Assembly (NCBI RefSeq): GCF_013912375.1 | Contig: NZ_JACETV010000004.1 | Span: 518,270 to 582,269, forward strand | DNA: 64,000 nucleotides | Source of the DNA: Emticicia sp. BO119 | GTDB taxonomy: Bacteria; Bacteroidota; Bacteroidia; Cytophagales; Spirosomataceae | Direction of reading: 5' to 3' | In this document: positions 51,530-61,126 of the stretch, piece after piece | Layout: each line of letters opens with the position of its first letter | How positions within the stretch are numbered: position 1 is the first letter of the stretch | Program-made: the position numbers and the translations under genes | Notes under the pieces: model-generated | The model's database searches: none | Told to the model about the DNA's origin: nothing | What the model saw: the letters and a program-made list of their open reading frames with translations, nothing else

Positions 51530-53353
51530 ATGAAGAACTACCTCAGATTACTTTCGTATGCCAGACCTTTAGGAAATTTTGTTGTTCCTTTTCTGATTAC
51601 TTCTTTGTTAGCAAGTATTTTTGGCGTACTGAATTTTACTTTACTAATACCTTTGCTCAGAGTACTTTTTGATCAGGTTGATGCCCAGCAATTAGGCGAA
51701 ATGCTGAAACCTACTTCTGGTTTTGACCCTATCAAGGAGTTTAACTTCTATTTTGCTACATTTCTGAAAGAATACGGAAAGCAAGGGGCTTTACAGTTTG
51801 TGTGCGGTACTGTGGCTGTTACAATTATATTATCAAATGTATTCAAATATATCAGTATCAGGCTTTTAGAGAATTTCAAATCTAACATGGTGGCTAATCT
51901 ACGCCAGACAGTATTCAATAAAGCCATTCACCTGCATTTAGGTTTTTTCAGTAATGAACGCAAAGGCAACCTGATTTCACGTATCGTGACAGATGTGCAG
52001 GAAGTTGAAAACTCGATAGCTAATACGTTTTCGGCAGCTACCAAAGAAGTATTCTTGTTTCTGGCGTATATCTATTCTTTGTTTGCTATATCGTGGAATC
52101 TCACTCTTTTTGCACTTCTGGTTATTCCTGTTTCTGGGGTTTTCATTGCCACTTTAGTTAAGAAAATGAAGCATAATGCCGGAGAAGGGCAACAAAGATT
52201 GAGTAATCTGATTAGCCTGATGGATGAAGTATTTGGAGGCATGCGGGTTGTGAAAGGGTTTGTAGCTGAAAATTTTGTGACCGAAAAATTCAGACAAGAA
52301 AACCAGGGTTATCGTAAGGCAATTTTCAGCTTGGCTGCAAGGCGTGAAATGGCTTCTCCTTTTTCTGAAATCATGGGAGTATTTGTGGTTGTTGGTATTC
52401 TGTTATACGGAGGCTCACTGATTCTTTCTAATGATTCAAGCCTTGAAGCAGCAGAATTTATTACCTATATAGCTATCTTCTCACAGGTGATGCGTCCGGC
52501 AAAAGATATTTCTAATGCCTTTAGTTCGGCACAAAGGGGTTTGGCTTCTGGTGAAAGAGTCTTGAGTTTAATAGATAGCGAATCTTTAATCAGGAATGCC
52601 CCTGATGCATTGGAAATAAAATCATTCAAAAGTGAAGTAGTTTTTAAAGGTGTAAACTTCTCTTATGATGAAAATATTCAGGTACTGAAGGATATTAATT
52701 TTACATTACCCAAAGGCAAAACCATTGCTTTGGTGGGTTCATCAGGTGGTGGAAAATCGACCATTGCCGACCTTTTGCCAAGGTTTTATGACCCATCAAC
52801 GGGAGAAATTCTGATAGATGGTATTAGCCTGAAAAAGGTCTCGCAGCAATCGCTCCGTGATTTGATGGGGATTGTAACACAGGAAGCTGTTTTGTTTAAT
52901 GATACCATTTTCAATAATATAGCCTTCGGTAAAAATGTATCAGAGTCAGAAGTAATACAGGCTGCAAAAATTGCCAATGCGCACGATTTTATTGAGCAAC
53001 AGGCTGAAGGGTATCAGACTGTTATTGGCGATAGAGGTACCAAACTTTCTGGTGGGCAACGCCAGCGTTTGTCTATTGCCAGAGCCATTTTGCAGAACCC
53101 TCCGATACTGGTATTAGATGAAGCTACCTCAGCCTTAGATACGGAATCAGAGAAATTAGTGCAGAATGCCCTGACGAATCTGATGCGAAACCGCACAACT
53201 TTAGTGATTGCCCATCGTTTAAGTACTATCCAGAGCGCTGATGAGATTTTAGTGATTCATAAAGGGGAGATTATCGAACGTGGCACGCATGAAGATTTAC
53301 TTAAAATTCAGGATGGGTTCTATAAAAAACTGAGTTTGATGCAGACCTTATAA
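51530..53353 (+). CDS. ABC exporter, MsbA-like half transporter (membrane plus ATPase domain)
   Basis: A 607-aa protein. The N-terminal region (about 1-320) has six transmembrane helices of the type I exporter fold, and the C-terminal ATPase has Walker A GSSGGGKST, the signature LSGGQRQRLSIARAIL, Walker B ILVLDEATSALD and the H-loop IAHRLST. It acts as a homodimer. The likely cargo is lipid A or another lipid, by family; a drug exporter is possible. recX follows after 4 bp. Confidence 0.93.
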   Translation: MKNYLRLLSYARPLGNFVVPFLITSLLASIFGVLNFTLLIPLLRVLFDQVDAQQLGEMLKPTSGFDPIKEFNFYFATFLKEYGKQGALQFVCGTVAVTIILSNVFKYISIRLLENFKSNMVANLRQTVFNKAIHLHLGFFSNERKGNLISRIVTDVQEVENSIANTFSAATKEVFLFLAYIYSLFAISWNLTLFALLVIPVSGVFIATLVKKMKHNAGEGQQRLSNLISLMDEVFGGMRVVKGFVAENFVTEKFRQENQGYRKAIFSLAARREMASPFSEIMGVFVVVGILLYGGSLILSNDSSLEAAEFITYIAIFSQVMRPAKDISNAFSSAQRGLASGERVLSLIDSESLIRNAPDALEIKSFKSEVVFKGVNFSYDENIQVLKDINFTLPKGKTIALVGSSGGGKSTIADLLPRFYDPSTGEILIDGISLKKVSQQSLRDLMGIVTQEAVLFNDTIFNNIAFGKNVSESEVIQAAKIANAHDFIEQQAEGYQTVIGDRGTKLSGGQRQRLSIARAILQNPPILVLDEATSALDTESEKLVQNALTNLMRNRTTLVIAHRLSTIQSADEILVIHKGEIIERGTHEDLLKIQDGFYKKLSLMQTL

Positions 53354-53357
53354 GGCT

Positions 53358-53819
53358 ATGATTATTCGGAAAGATGTGCTCGTAAAAGCTGCCAATTTCT
53401 GTGCGTATCAGGAACGTACACAGGCAGAAGTACGTGAAAAACTACAAAAACTGGGTGTGGAAGGGGATGAAGCCAATGAGATGATTGTTTATCTGATAGA
53501 AGAAAATTATCTGAACGAAGGGCGGTTTGCTAAAATATTTGCCGGAAGCAAGTTTCGGGTAAAACATTGGGGAAGGACAAAGATTCTGTATGAATTAAAA
53601 GCCCGTAAATTATCCGAACACTCAATCAGAGAGGGGATGGCAGAAATTGATGAGGATGAATATATAGAAACGCTGTGTACTTTGATTGAAAAGAAAAAAC
53701 GGGAGTTACGCGCCGAAAAACAACCCTTGGTTTTGAGACAGAAATTAGCCCGCTATGCTATGAGTAAAGGTTTTGAAGGAGATTTAGTATGGAATATTAT
53801 AAATAAACTGGAGAAATGA
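53358..53819 (+). CDS. recX: Regulatory protein RecX
   Basis: A 153-aa protein with three helical repeats characteristic of RecX: AANFCAYQERTQAEVREKLQKLG, NYLNEGRFAKIFAGSKFRVKHWG and the third repeat YAMSKGFEGDLVWNII. RecX modulates RecA filaments. It is not near recA here but in an operon with the MsbA-like exporter, separated by 4 bp. Confidence 0.88.
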   Translation: MIIRKDVLVKAANFCAYQERTQAEVREKLQKLGVEGDEANEMIVYLIEENYLNEGRFAKIFAGSKFRVKHWGRTKILYELKARKLSEHSIREGMAEIDEDEYIETLCTLIEKKKRELRAEKQPLVLRQKLARYAMSKGFEGDLVWNIINKLEK

Positions 53820-53850
53820 TAAAGCCAGACTATTAATAGTCTGGCTTTAT
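53819..53850. terminator. Bidirectional terminator (32-bp perfect palindrome)
   Basis: ATAAAGCCAGACTATT (53819-53834) is followed directly by its exact complement to 53850, with no unpaired loop base. It begins at the stop of recX and ends before the convergent lipoprotein gene. Confidence 0.85.
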
Positions 53851-53871
53851 TGCTACTGGTTTTAAGCGTTT

Positions 53872-54342
53872 TTATTGTTTGGTAAAACCCATTCTGACAG
53901 TTGTAGTTACACCATTGTCAGTATCACTGAATGTCCAGAACATTTTATTGCCTTCAAAAGAAACAGGAATTTCTTCTGTGCCACCAGAGGAAGTAACAAT
54001 CAGTTTGTTGTCTTTTACCTCAACAGTGGCCTGGTCAACGTCAGGTACAAAATCTTCAGCTACATCTTTACAATCATTCGGTATAGAAGTAGTTGCTTTG
54101 CCATTTGAATTAAAAGTAAAAGTAACATTAGCCAGGCAAGGTGCACCGAATAAAGCTATCGGGAAATAATCCGTTTCAGGACCATTCCCTTCTTTCACAA
54201 AGAAGTTAGAAAATTTCCAGGTACCAACTATCTGAGCCTGAGGAGTATCCTCATCTTTTTTTGAGCAGTTCATCATTGTTAATGCTAATGATGACAAGGC
54301 GAGCAATACGGTAAATTTGCGGATTACAGAAGAAACTTTCAT
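53872..54342 (-). CDS. Lipocalin-like lipoprotein (copy A of tandem pair)
   Basis: A 156-aa protein started at MKVSSVIRKFTVLLALSSLALTMMNCSKKDED, with a lipobox at MMNCSKK. The mature part has GTWKFSNFFVKEG, a CLANVTFTFNSNGKATTS strand pair and KMFWTFSDTD, as in lipocalin-like DUF proteins. A longer upstream start at 54396 has no signal sequence and is rejected. The gene is paralogous to the one at 54564-55043. Confidence 0.8.
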   Translation of the reverse strand: MKVSSVIRKFTVLLALSSLALTMMNCSKKDEDTPQAQIVGTWKFSNFFVKEGNGPETDYFPIALFGAPCLANVTFTFNSNGKATTSIPNDCKDVAEDFVPDVDQATVEVKDNKLIVTSSGGTEEIPVSFEGNKMFWTFSDTDNGVTTTVRMGFTKQ

Positions 54343-54509
54343 GAAAAATTGTCTTTGGATTAAAAAAAAATAAACTGCCACGAATATACGGCTCACCTAT
54401 CTTATGCAAGAATGTTTGTTACAAAAGACATATAATTATTTATCAAGCGGTCGGTTGTTTTGTTTTTCATTGCTTTCTTGTTGGCATGGAAGGTTGCTTA
54501 TAAAGCAAT

Positions 54510-54549
54510 AAAACAAGAACGCCAGACTATTGCCTGGCGTTCTTGTTTT
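54510..54549 (-). terminator. Terminator of copy B of the lipoprotein pair
   Basis: AAAACAAGAACGCCAG (54510-54525) and CTGGCGTTCTTGTTTT (54534-54549) form a perfect 16-bp stem, directly downstream of the minus-strand gene ending at 54564. Confidence 0.85.
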
Positions 54550-54563
54550 ATATTCGTTGATTT

Positions 54564-55043
54564 TTATTGTTTGGTAAAAACAATTCTTCTTGTAACGCCC
54601 GAAGTTGTTGCAGCTAATATCATATCACTACCACTGAAAGACAAGTCAAAAGAAGTTGAAGTATTACCACTGGCGGTTATAATAAGCTTATTATCTTTAA
54701 TTTCGTATTTTAAATTTTCGCTACCTCCAAGAATTAATCCTATAGCCAGTTTGCAATCATTACTGAAGGTTCCGGTTAAATTACCATTATCCTGAAAGGT
54801 AAAACTTGCATCTTTTATACAAGGGTATAAAAGCAAGTAAACAGGGAGCTGGTCAGTTTCGGCAGCAGACCCTTGTTTCTCATATACGTTTTTAACTTTC
54901 CAAGTTGCTTTTATCTGGGTGCTTAAAGAAGCGTCAGGAGCAGGGCTATCATCATCATTTTTTGAGCAGTTCATAACAAACAATGCCATTGCTGATAATA
55001 CAAGCAGAACCGTTAATTTGCGGATTACTAAAGAAGCTTTCAT
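54564..55043 (-). CDS. Lipocalin-like lipoprotein (copy B of tandem pair)
   Basis: A 159-aa protein with a signal and lipobox (VMNCSKND) almost superimposable on copy A: MKASLVIRKLTVLLVLSAMAL against MKVSSVIRKFTVLLALSSLAL. The mature part, with ATWKVKNVYEKQGSAAET, DASFTFQDNGNLTGT and FDLSFSGSDMILA, keeps the same pattern while diverging in sequence. Tandem duplication is the likely origin. Function is unknown. Confidence 0.8.
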   Translation of the reverse strand: MKASLVIRKLTVLLVLSAMALFVMNCSKNDDDSPAPDASLSTQIKATWKVKNVYEKQGSAAETDQLPVYLLLYPCIKDASFTFQDNGNLTGTFSNDCKLAIGLILGGSENLKYEIKDNKLIITASGNTSTSFDLSFSGSDMILAATTSGVTRRIVFTKQ

Positions 55044-55310
55044 GAAAATTATCTTTGGATGAAAAATTGGTTAAGTTGATGCGAATATACTACTATGCTT
55101 GTTTTCTACAATGATGTTTTCTGAAATTGATTTGATTACTATGGGGTGGTCGTCAGGCTTGTGGTTGGTCTCAGGAATATTTTCTTCCGTTTCATTCATA
55201 ATTTCTTGATGGTTTTCTAAATTACCCCTCAATTTGTATGGTGGAACACCGAATAAGGTGTGTTCCTCAATTTTTATAAGACACGTAAATCGTCTCATTG
55301 ACATCAAAAC

Positions 55311-56411
55311 ATGAAGAAGACCATCATTTTTCTTTTTAGCACTACAACGTTTCTGATTTCTTGTAACAAAGGTAACGACCAGGCTACTTCACCTCAATAT
55401 AAATCTCTGACCGAAGCGGTATATGCCTCGGGGAATATCTATCCTGCCAATGAATATAAACTCACAGCCAATGCCGATGGTTTTTTGGTACGTCAGACAG
55501 CCTTTGAAGGAGATGTGGTCACTAAAAATCAATTGATTTTTCAATTAGAGAGTGTATCGCAGGATGCACGTCTGGAGGCATCGAGTAATATTCTGCGTCA
55601 GGCAGAAACTAATTATGGTGATAATTCTCCGGTGTTAGCAGAACTTAACACTCAGCTACGTAACGCACGTACAAAACTGGCCAACGATTCTGTCAATTTT
55701 AATCGTCAGAAAGAACTATATGACCGAAATGCAACAACCAAAATAGAATATGAGCGTGCGGAGCTGGCTTTCCAGACTTCGAAAAATGATGTGCTTGCCC
55801 GCCAGAAGGCACTGCAAAGAACCAAAAGCCAGTTGTATGTAGATTTACAGAATTCTCAATCTAACTTCCGTGTCAATGCCCGAGAGGGGGATAATTTCAG
55901 AATCAAAACTTTTGAAGCCGGAAAGATTTATGAAATCTATAAAAAGCAAGGCGAATTGGTGAGAAGGGGTGAGCAGATAGCTCTGATAGGCGATGCTAAC
56001 GAGATTTATGCGCAGTTGGCTATTGATGAAAGCGATTTCTCGAAAGTAAAAACCGGACAGGAGGTACTGATAAAAATAGATGTCTATAAAAATAAAGTAT
56101 TTAAAGCAAAAGTAAGCAAGCTTTACCCAAAACTAAATAAAGCCGACCAGACTTTCAGGGTAGATGCTGAATTTGCAGACGACAAACCTAATGCTTATTA
56201 CGGTATGACTGTAGAAGGTAATATTATTATTTCTCAGAATCAGAATGTGTTGACAATCCCCAAAAATTATCTGGTAGGAACAGATTCGGTCTGGATTGAA
56301 GAAAACGGTGATAAAAAGAAAATCAGAATCACTAAGGGGGTAGAAAATCTTGACCTCGTAGAAGTAAAAGGCGGATTAACCGACAAGTCAGTGATTGTAA
56401 GAGGAAACTAA
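55311..56411 (+). CDS. HlyD/MacA-like periplasmic adaptor lipoprotein of an ABC efflux system
   Basis: A 366-aa protein. The signal MKKTIIFLFSTTTFLISCNKGND has a lipobox, so it is probably lipid-anchored. A biotinyl-lipoyl-like region (VYASGNIYPANEYKLTANADGFLV), a coiled coil (about 75-185, RQAETNYG... to FQTSKNDVLARQKALQR), and a beta-barrel part (AQLAIDESDFSKVKTGQEVLIKIDVYKN) are in the usual HlyD order. It links the inner-membrane permease to an outer-membrane channel. First gene of the five-gene cassette. Confidence 0.9.
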   Translation: MKKTIIFLFSTTTFLISCNKGNDQATSPQYKSLTEAVYASGNIYPANEYKLTANADGFLVRQTAFEGDVVTKNQLIFQLESVSQDARLEASSNILRQAETNYGDNSPVLAELNTQLRNARTKLANDSVNFNRQKELYDRNATTKIEYERAELAFQTSKNDVLARQKALQRTKSQLYVDLQNSQSNFRVNAREGDNFRIKTFEAGKIYEIYKKQGELVRRGEQIALIGDANEIYAQLAIDESDFSKVKTGQEVLIKIDVYKNKVFKAKVSKLYPKLNKADQTFRVDAEFADDKPNAYYGMTVEGNIIISQNQNVLTIPKNYLVGTDSVWIEENGDKKKIRITKGVENLDLVEVKGGLTDKSVIVRGN

Positions 56412-56438
56412 GCATTGCGGATATTTAACAGCAAACAG

Positions 56439-57689
56439 ATGAACATACGAATATCTCTTCAAATAGCAAAAACGCATTTGCTTACCAAAAAACGGCAGAC
56501 CCTGATTGCCATGTTAGGAGTAACCTTTGGTATTGCCATGTTTATTGTTATGATATCATTTATCAAGGGTGTTAATAAGTTTCTTGAAGATTCTGCCCTT
56601 GATGCCACGCCTCATGTAAGAATCTATAAAGAAATTACGAGTAATCACCCAAGCCTGATAGAAGAAGCCAATCCAACGGCTTTTAACGTGATTCACCATC
56701 AATTGCCTAAAAACGAACTGGCTAATATCAAAAACGGCTTACAGATAGTGGCTAATATCGAAAAAGACCCTGGCGTTCTGGGTGTTTCTCCACAGATAGG
56801 CTCACAGGTATTTTTCAATAAAGGGCCGATACCGGTTGCCGGACAGATTGCCGGGGTGGATATTCTGAAAGAAGATAAACTTTATAGCATCAAGCGACGT
56901 ATTAAATCGGGTAACATGGAAGCCTTGCTTTCGAATCCTAATGGTATTCTGATGGGGGCTATCTTAGCCAGAAACCTCAATGTAAAAATAGGCGATAAAT
57001 TAACTATTACTACACCGACAGGAAATCTCAAATTAGTGAAAGTTGTAGGTATTTACGGCTTTGGTATTCAGACAGTGGATGGCGTAAGGTGCTATGCAAA
57101 TATGTCGATGGTACAAGAGATTTTGCAGAAAGATAAAAGCTATGTGACGGATATTCACATCAAAATGAAAGACTCCCAGGCTGCTATTGACTATGCTAAA
57201 GTATTAAAAAATCAGTATGGCTATCAGACTCAGGACTGGGCAGAGGCAAACTCAGCTTTTATGACAGGCGATAAGATACGTAATGCGATGGTGGTTATTG
57301 TATCTATCACACTACTGGTTGTGGCAGGTTTTGGTATTTACAATATCATGAATATGAACGTAATTAATAAAATGAAAGACATTGCCATATTAAAAGCCAC
57401 AGGTTTTGGCGGTAAAGATATTGTAGCCGTTTTTCTGATTCAATCAATCATTATTGGTGTATTAGGAGCTTTATTAGGGTTGATGATAGGGTTTTCGTTG
57501 AGTTATCTGTTATCAATTACGCCATTTAACGCTGGTGATTTTTTAGATGTGAAAACCTTTCCTGTTATTTTCAATGTCAAGTATTATATGATGGGGCTTG
57601 CCTTTGGAGTAATCACAACTATTCTGGCCGGATACATGCCAGCCCGGAAAGCGGCAAAAATAGACCCTGTGGCGATATTAAGAGGTTAG
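56439..57689 (+). CDS. MacB/FtsX-family ABC transporter permease
   Basis: Started at the ATG at 56439 (MNIRISLQIAKTHLL), 416 aa; a TTG at 56415 is a less likely start. One N-terminal transmembrane helix, a large periplasmic domain (about 45-270), then three C-terminal helices with the FtsX pattern NIMNMNVINKMKDIAILKATGFGGKDIV. It is the mechanotransmission-type partner of the LolD-like ATPase. The pumped substrate is unknown. Confidence 0.92.
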   Translation: MNIRISLQIAKTHLLTKKRQTLIAMLGVTFGIAMFIVMISFIKGVNKFLEDSALDATPHVRIYKEITSNHPSLIEEANPTAFNVIHHQLPKNELANIKNGLQIVANIEKDPGVLGVSPQIGSQVFFNKGPIPVAGQIAGVDILKEDKLYSIKRRIKSGNMEALLSNPNGILMGAILARNLNVKIGDKLTITTPTGNLKLVKVVGIYGFGIQTVDGVRCYANMSMVQEILQKDKSYVTDIHIKMKDSQAAIDYAKVLKNQYGYQTQDWAEANSAFMTGDKIRNAMVVIVSITLLVVAGFGIYNIMNMNVINKMKDIAILKATGFGGKDIVAVFLIQSIIIGVLGALLGLMIGFSLSYLLSITPFNAGDFLDVKTFPVIFNVKYYMMGLAFGVITTILAGYMPARKAAKIDPVAILRG

Positions 57690-57783
57690 ATTATACAGTT
57701 ATAGTTTCCGCTCCTTTGGAAAAAGGAGTGGACGGCGTGTGGGACAAATTAAAAAATTAATAATTGTTATTTAGTAACGACCA

Positions 57784-58458
57784 ATGAAAGTCTTATCAGC
57801 AAGTCATATAAACAAGTATTTCTACGAACCAGAAAAATTTCAGGTTCTGAAAAATATATCATTTGATGTCAAAAAAGGAGAGTTTTTGTCTTTAGTTGGC
57901 AAATCGGGTTGCGGTAAATCTACGCTTCTGTATATCCTTTCGACAATGGATACTGATTATGAAGGAGTATTGGAAATGAACGGAGAGAAGCTCACGGGTA
58001 GATCACAAGACCAGCTGGCTGCTTTTCGGAACGAACACTTAGGTTTTGTATTCCAATTCCATTTCTTGCTACCCGAATTTACCGTATTGCAGAATGTAAT
58101 GCTTCCTGCGCTGAAATTAGGGAAATATTCAGCCAAAGAGGTAGAAGAACGCGCTTACCAGAAATTGAAGTTAGTGGATATGGAAAGCCATGCACGGAAG
58201 CAGTCCTCGAAACTTTCGGGCGGGCAACAACAAAGAGTAGCCATAGCCCGTGCTTTGATTAACGACCCGACCATTATTATGGGTGATGAGCCAACAGGTA
58301 ATCTGGATAAGAAGAATTCAGAGATTGTGTTTAATATCTTCAAACAGATTGCCCACGACAACCATCAGACCATTATTACAGTAACACACGATCCTGATTT
58401 TGCTAAAGGGAGTGATAGAATCATTGAGATGTCAGACGGACAGATAATCAAGAGTTGA
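57784..58458 (+). CDS. LolD/MacB-type ABC transporter ATP-binding protein
   Basis: A 224-aa ATPase with Walker [10 protein letters not shown], the signature [15 protein letters not shown], Walker [13 protein letters not shown] and the H-loop VTHDP. The pattern GDEPTGNLD is typical of the LolD/MacB/FtsE branch. It pairs with the preceding FtsX-like permease. The stop overlaps the next ATG by one base (TGATG), coupling export and sensing genes. Confidence 0.93.
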   Translation: MKVLSASHINKYFYEPEKFQVLKNISFDVKKGEFLSLVGKSGCGKSTLLYILSTMDTDYEGVLEMNGEKLTGRSQDQLAAFRNEHLGFVFQFHFLLPEFTVLQNVMLPALKLGKYSAKEVEERAYQKLKLVDMESHARKQSSKLSGGQQQRVAIARALINDPTIIMGDEPTGNLDKKNSEIVFNIFKQIAHDNHQTIITVTHDPDFAKGSDRIIEMSDGQIIKS

Positions 58459-59483
58459 TGGAAAGGAGGAATAAAATAGCTGTTATAATTGTATTTGTAA
58501 TTGTATGTATATCAACTTTCTTTAGATGGTATATCTTTGAGGTTGACCATAAAACCAATCTGATACTTGCAGGTATTTCGACCTGTGTTTTGACTTGTAC
58601 GGTTATTTTCTTTCGTAGACTCTATGCTTATTTCGACAGCGTATTGCCGTATGATTCAGGAATTGCCAAACGGCTTGTTTTGCAGATTTTAATAACGTTT
58701 ATTTTCCTGAATTCCCTTACTCAATTTGTATTGTATATGGCAATTCAAATTTTCAAAATTGAGAAATTTGATTATCTTGTAAGAACTGAACTTACGCAAT
58801 TAGCCAAAATTGCCGGGTATCTGGCGCAGTTATTGATAGTAGTATTGCTCAATGTCGGACATTTTACCTATTATTCTTTACAAAAATGGCGTGAGAGTGC
58901 TTTGAGAGCTTCGAACCTCGAAAAGGAGAAATCACAGGTGCAGTTTGATAATCTCAAGAACCAGTTGAACCCTCATTTTTTATTTAATAGTCTTACTTCT
59001 TTAGATTCACTCATTCAGGAAAATCCACCTTTGGCAAGAGACTTTTTACAGCAATTGTCGAAGGTTTTTCGCTATGTGTTAAAAAACAAGGAAAAAGGTC
59101 TGGTAAGTCTTGAGACCGAATTAACATTTATCAAATATTATGTCGGCTTACTCAAAACCCGTTTCGGAGAATCTTTGCAGGTAGAGTTTATGATTAAAGA
59201 AGATGTTTTAGATTTACAGATTGCGCCAGTTACCTTGCAGATACTAATAGAAAATGCCATCAAACACAATATTATCAATGAAAATAATCCGTTGACTATC
59301 CATATTAAAAGTCAGGAAGATACACTATTGATTGAGAATAATATTCAGAAAAAAAAGCAGGTAGAGACTTCTAATGGGCAAGGATTAATAAATTTGAAAA
59401 CTTTATATAGTTTTCTGAGTAATACAGCAATAGAGATAAGCACAGAAAAAGATATTTTTCTGGTAAAAATACCTTTGATTTAA
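58458..59483 (+). CDS. LytS/YehU-type sensor histidine kinase
   Basis: A 341-aa protein started at the ATG at 58458. About four transmembrane helices (1-150) are followed by a His_kinase domain with QLNPHFLFNSLTSLDSLI (phospho-acceptor His) and a short HATPase with LQILIENAIKHNI and NGQGLINLKTLYS. The sensor is not resolved. It overlaps the ATPase gene and is followed by its LytTR partner after 1 bp. It likely senses the transported compound or membrane stress. Confidence 0.92.
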   Translation: MERRNKIAVIIVFVIVCISTFFRWYIFEVDHKTNLILAGISTCVLTCTVIFFRRLYAYFDSVLPYDSGIAKRLVLQILITFIFLNSLTQFVLYMAIQIFKIEKFDYLVRTELTQLAKIAGYLAQLLIVVLLNVGHFTYYSLQKWRESALRASNLEKEKSQVQFDNLKNQLNPHFLFNSLTSLDSLIQENPPLARDFLQQLSKVFRYVLKNKEKGLVSLETELTFIKYYVGLLKTRFGESLQVEFMIKEDVLDLQIAPVTLQILIENAIKHNIINENNPLTIHIKSQEDTLLIENNIQKKKQVETSNGQGLINLKTLYSFLSNTAIEISTEKDIFLVKIPLI

Positions 59484-59484
59484 T

Positions 59485-60270
59485 ATGAAATTACTGATTA
59501 TAGAAGATGAACCTCTGGTAGCTAAAAATCTTGAAAAGCTGGTACAGGAACTTGAACCATCGGCCACAATTGTTTCTGTTATCGGAAGCGTAAAAGACAC
59601 TTTAACCTGGTTTAAAGTGCATCAGGCACCTGACCTGATATTATCAGATATTCAGCTATCTGATGGTGTAAGCTTTGATATATTTCAAGAGGCTGCTATT
59701 AGCTGTCCTATTATTTTTACAACTGCTTACGACGAGTATGCCATTCGTGCTTTTAAACTCAATAGCATTGATTATTTGCTGAAACCCATCGATAAATCAG
59801 AACTGAGTTGTGCCTTTGAAAAATTCAGACGAAATAAGCATACAGACAGATCAGATGTTTATCAGGGACAAATAGAAAATCTGCTTTCAGACTTAAAGAA
59901 TCGGGTAACAACTCCTAAATACAAAACCCGCTTTACGGCTCACCATCAAAGAAGCATAGTTGCAGTAACTGAAAACAAAGTAGCATGTTTTTACAGAGAC
60001 GAAGTAATATGGCTTCAAACTTTTTCGGAAGGAGATTCCCAAAGATTAATAACAGACTATAATTCTTTAGATGAGGTAGAAGAACTATTAAACCCAGAAC
60101 AATTCTTTCGGGCAAATCGCCAGTTTATTGTTAATAAATCTGCTATTGAAAGCTACCGTACGCATTTCACGGGCAAAATAGAATTAAAACTGCTTGTGTC
60201 CACTAAAGAAGAAATTATTATCAGTAAAGAAAAAGCTCACCAGTTCAGAGGCTGGTTTGAGTTGGGTTAA
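59485..60270 (+). CDS. LytTR-type response regulator
   Basis: A 261-aa protein. Receiver domain (1-120) with acidic pair IIEDEP, phospho-Asp in LILSDIQLSDG, Thr in FTTAYDEYA and Lys in LLKPID. The C-terminal LytTR DNA-binding domain contains FRANRQFIVNKSAIESY and KEKAHQFRGW. It is coupled to the LytS-type kinase and is expected to control the ABC cassette. Confidence 0.94.
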   Translation: MKLLIIEDEPLVAKNLEKLVQELEPSATIVSVIGSVKDTLTWFKVHQAPDLILSDIQLSDGVSFDIFQEAAISCPIIFTTAYDEYAIRAFKLNSIDYLLKPIDKSELSCAFEKFRRNKHTDRSDVYQGQIENLLSDLKNRVTTPKYKTRFTAHHQRSIVAVTENKVACFYRDEVIWLQTFSEGDSQRLITDYNSLDEVEELLNPEQFFRANRQFIVNKSAIESYRTHFTGKIELKLLVSTKEEIIISKEKAHQFRGWFELG

Positions 60271-60585
60271 ATGTATTTGCTTCTGTCATTATTATTTCTT
60301 TTTTAAGCTGAAATCCCTCTAAAAACTGCCGGAAAATAAATACAACATTAGTGAAGAAGTTTTATTTCTTCATTATTATAGCTTTGTATTGAAATAAGAC
60401 CCAAACCCGTTCTTTCCCCTTATTTCTTTTAAAACATAAAACCAGGGCTTGTACTGTTCTGGTTCTATGCTTACTTCATATTCACACATTTCATTGAATA
60501 ACGCCAGTAAAAGTTAAACTATGCTATTTGATTATAGCATATATGGAGCTATTGTGTATTATTAAATAAACCATCAAGTAAAACT
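60271..60585. other. 315-bp intergenic region with a palindrome
   Basis: Contains TATGCTAT (60520-60527) and ATAGCATA (60534-60541), perfect 8-bp arms with a 6-bp loop about 45 bp before the LytTR start at 60586. No other clear feature was seen. Confidence 0.5.
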
Positions 60586-60966
60586 ATGACTCTTTTGCAA
60601 AAAGGAAGCCTTAGCTTCCCCTGTGATTTTAATGAAAGTCTTCGACTAAACAGTAAAAATCAAATCAACACCGACGACATCGTCTATCTTCAATCTGATT
60701 GGAACTACACCAATGTACACACGATCGACAACCGCATAATTCTCTCTTCATTTACCCTTAAAATTTTAGAGAAACGCATTTTTGACAAAGCCTTTATTCG
60801 TATCAACCGAGGGTCTCTGGTTAATATCAAGCATATTTCTAAAATAAAAGACAATGGCAGAGGGGGTGAAGCTACTATGCAGAACGGTTCTATTCTGCCT
60901 ATCTCAAGGCGTAAATTTAATATGGTAAAAAGGGTATTTGCGAATAATCCGGATAGTCTTTATTGA
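60586..60966 (+). CDS. Stand-alone LytTR DNA-binding protein
   Basis: A 126-aa single-domain protein. The LytTR strand pattern is complete: DIVYLQSDWNYTNVHT, ILSSFTLKILEKRIFDKAFIRINRGSLVNIKHI, and LPISRRKFNMVKRVF. It has no receiver or membrane part, so activity must be set by expression or an unseen partner. It stands before the short AraC-type gene and the large secreted protein, which it may regulate. Confidence 0.88.
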   Translation: MTLLQKGSLSFPCDFNESLRLNSKNQINTDDIVYLQSDWNYTNVHTIDNRIILSSFTLKILEKRIFDKAFIRINRGSLVNIKHISKIKDNGRGGEATMQNGSILPISRRKFNMVKRVFANNPDSLY

Positions 60967-61126
60967 CCTTGCCCATTTAATAAAAGCAACAATACTCAAG
61001 AATTTTATTGATGTAAATTTATCAATTTCGTAAATTATTAATGGATAAATACAGCAATAAATAAGATTAATAATAAAACAACGTACCCAAAAAGTAAACG
61101 CTGTGTACTTAAAATTATGACTAAAA

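Noticed and set aside
55071..55307. 78-codon minus-strand reading frame upstream of the HlyD-type gene
   Set aside because: It fills an intergenic gap containing the promoter regions on both sides, and has no recognisable domain or support; it may be chance.
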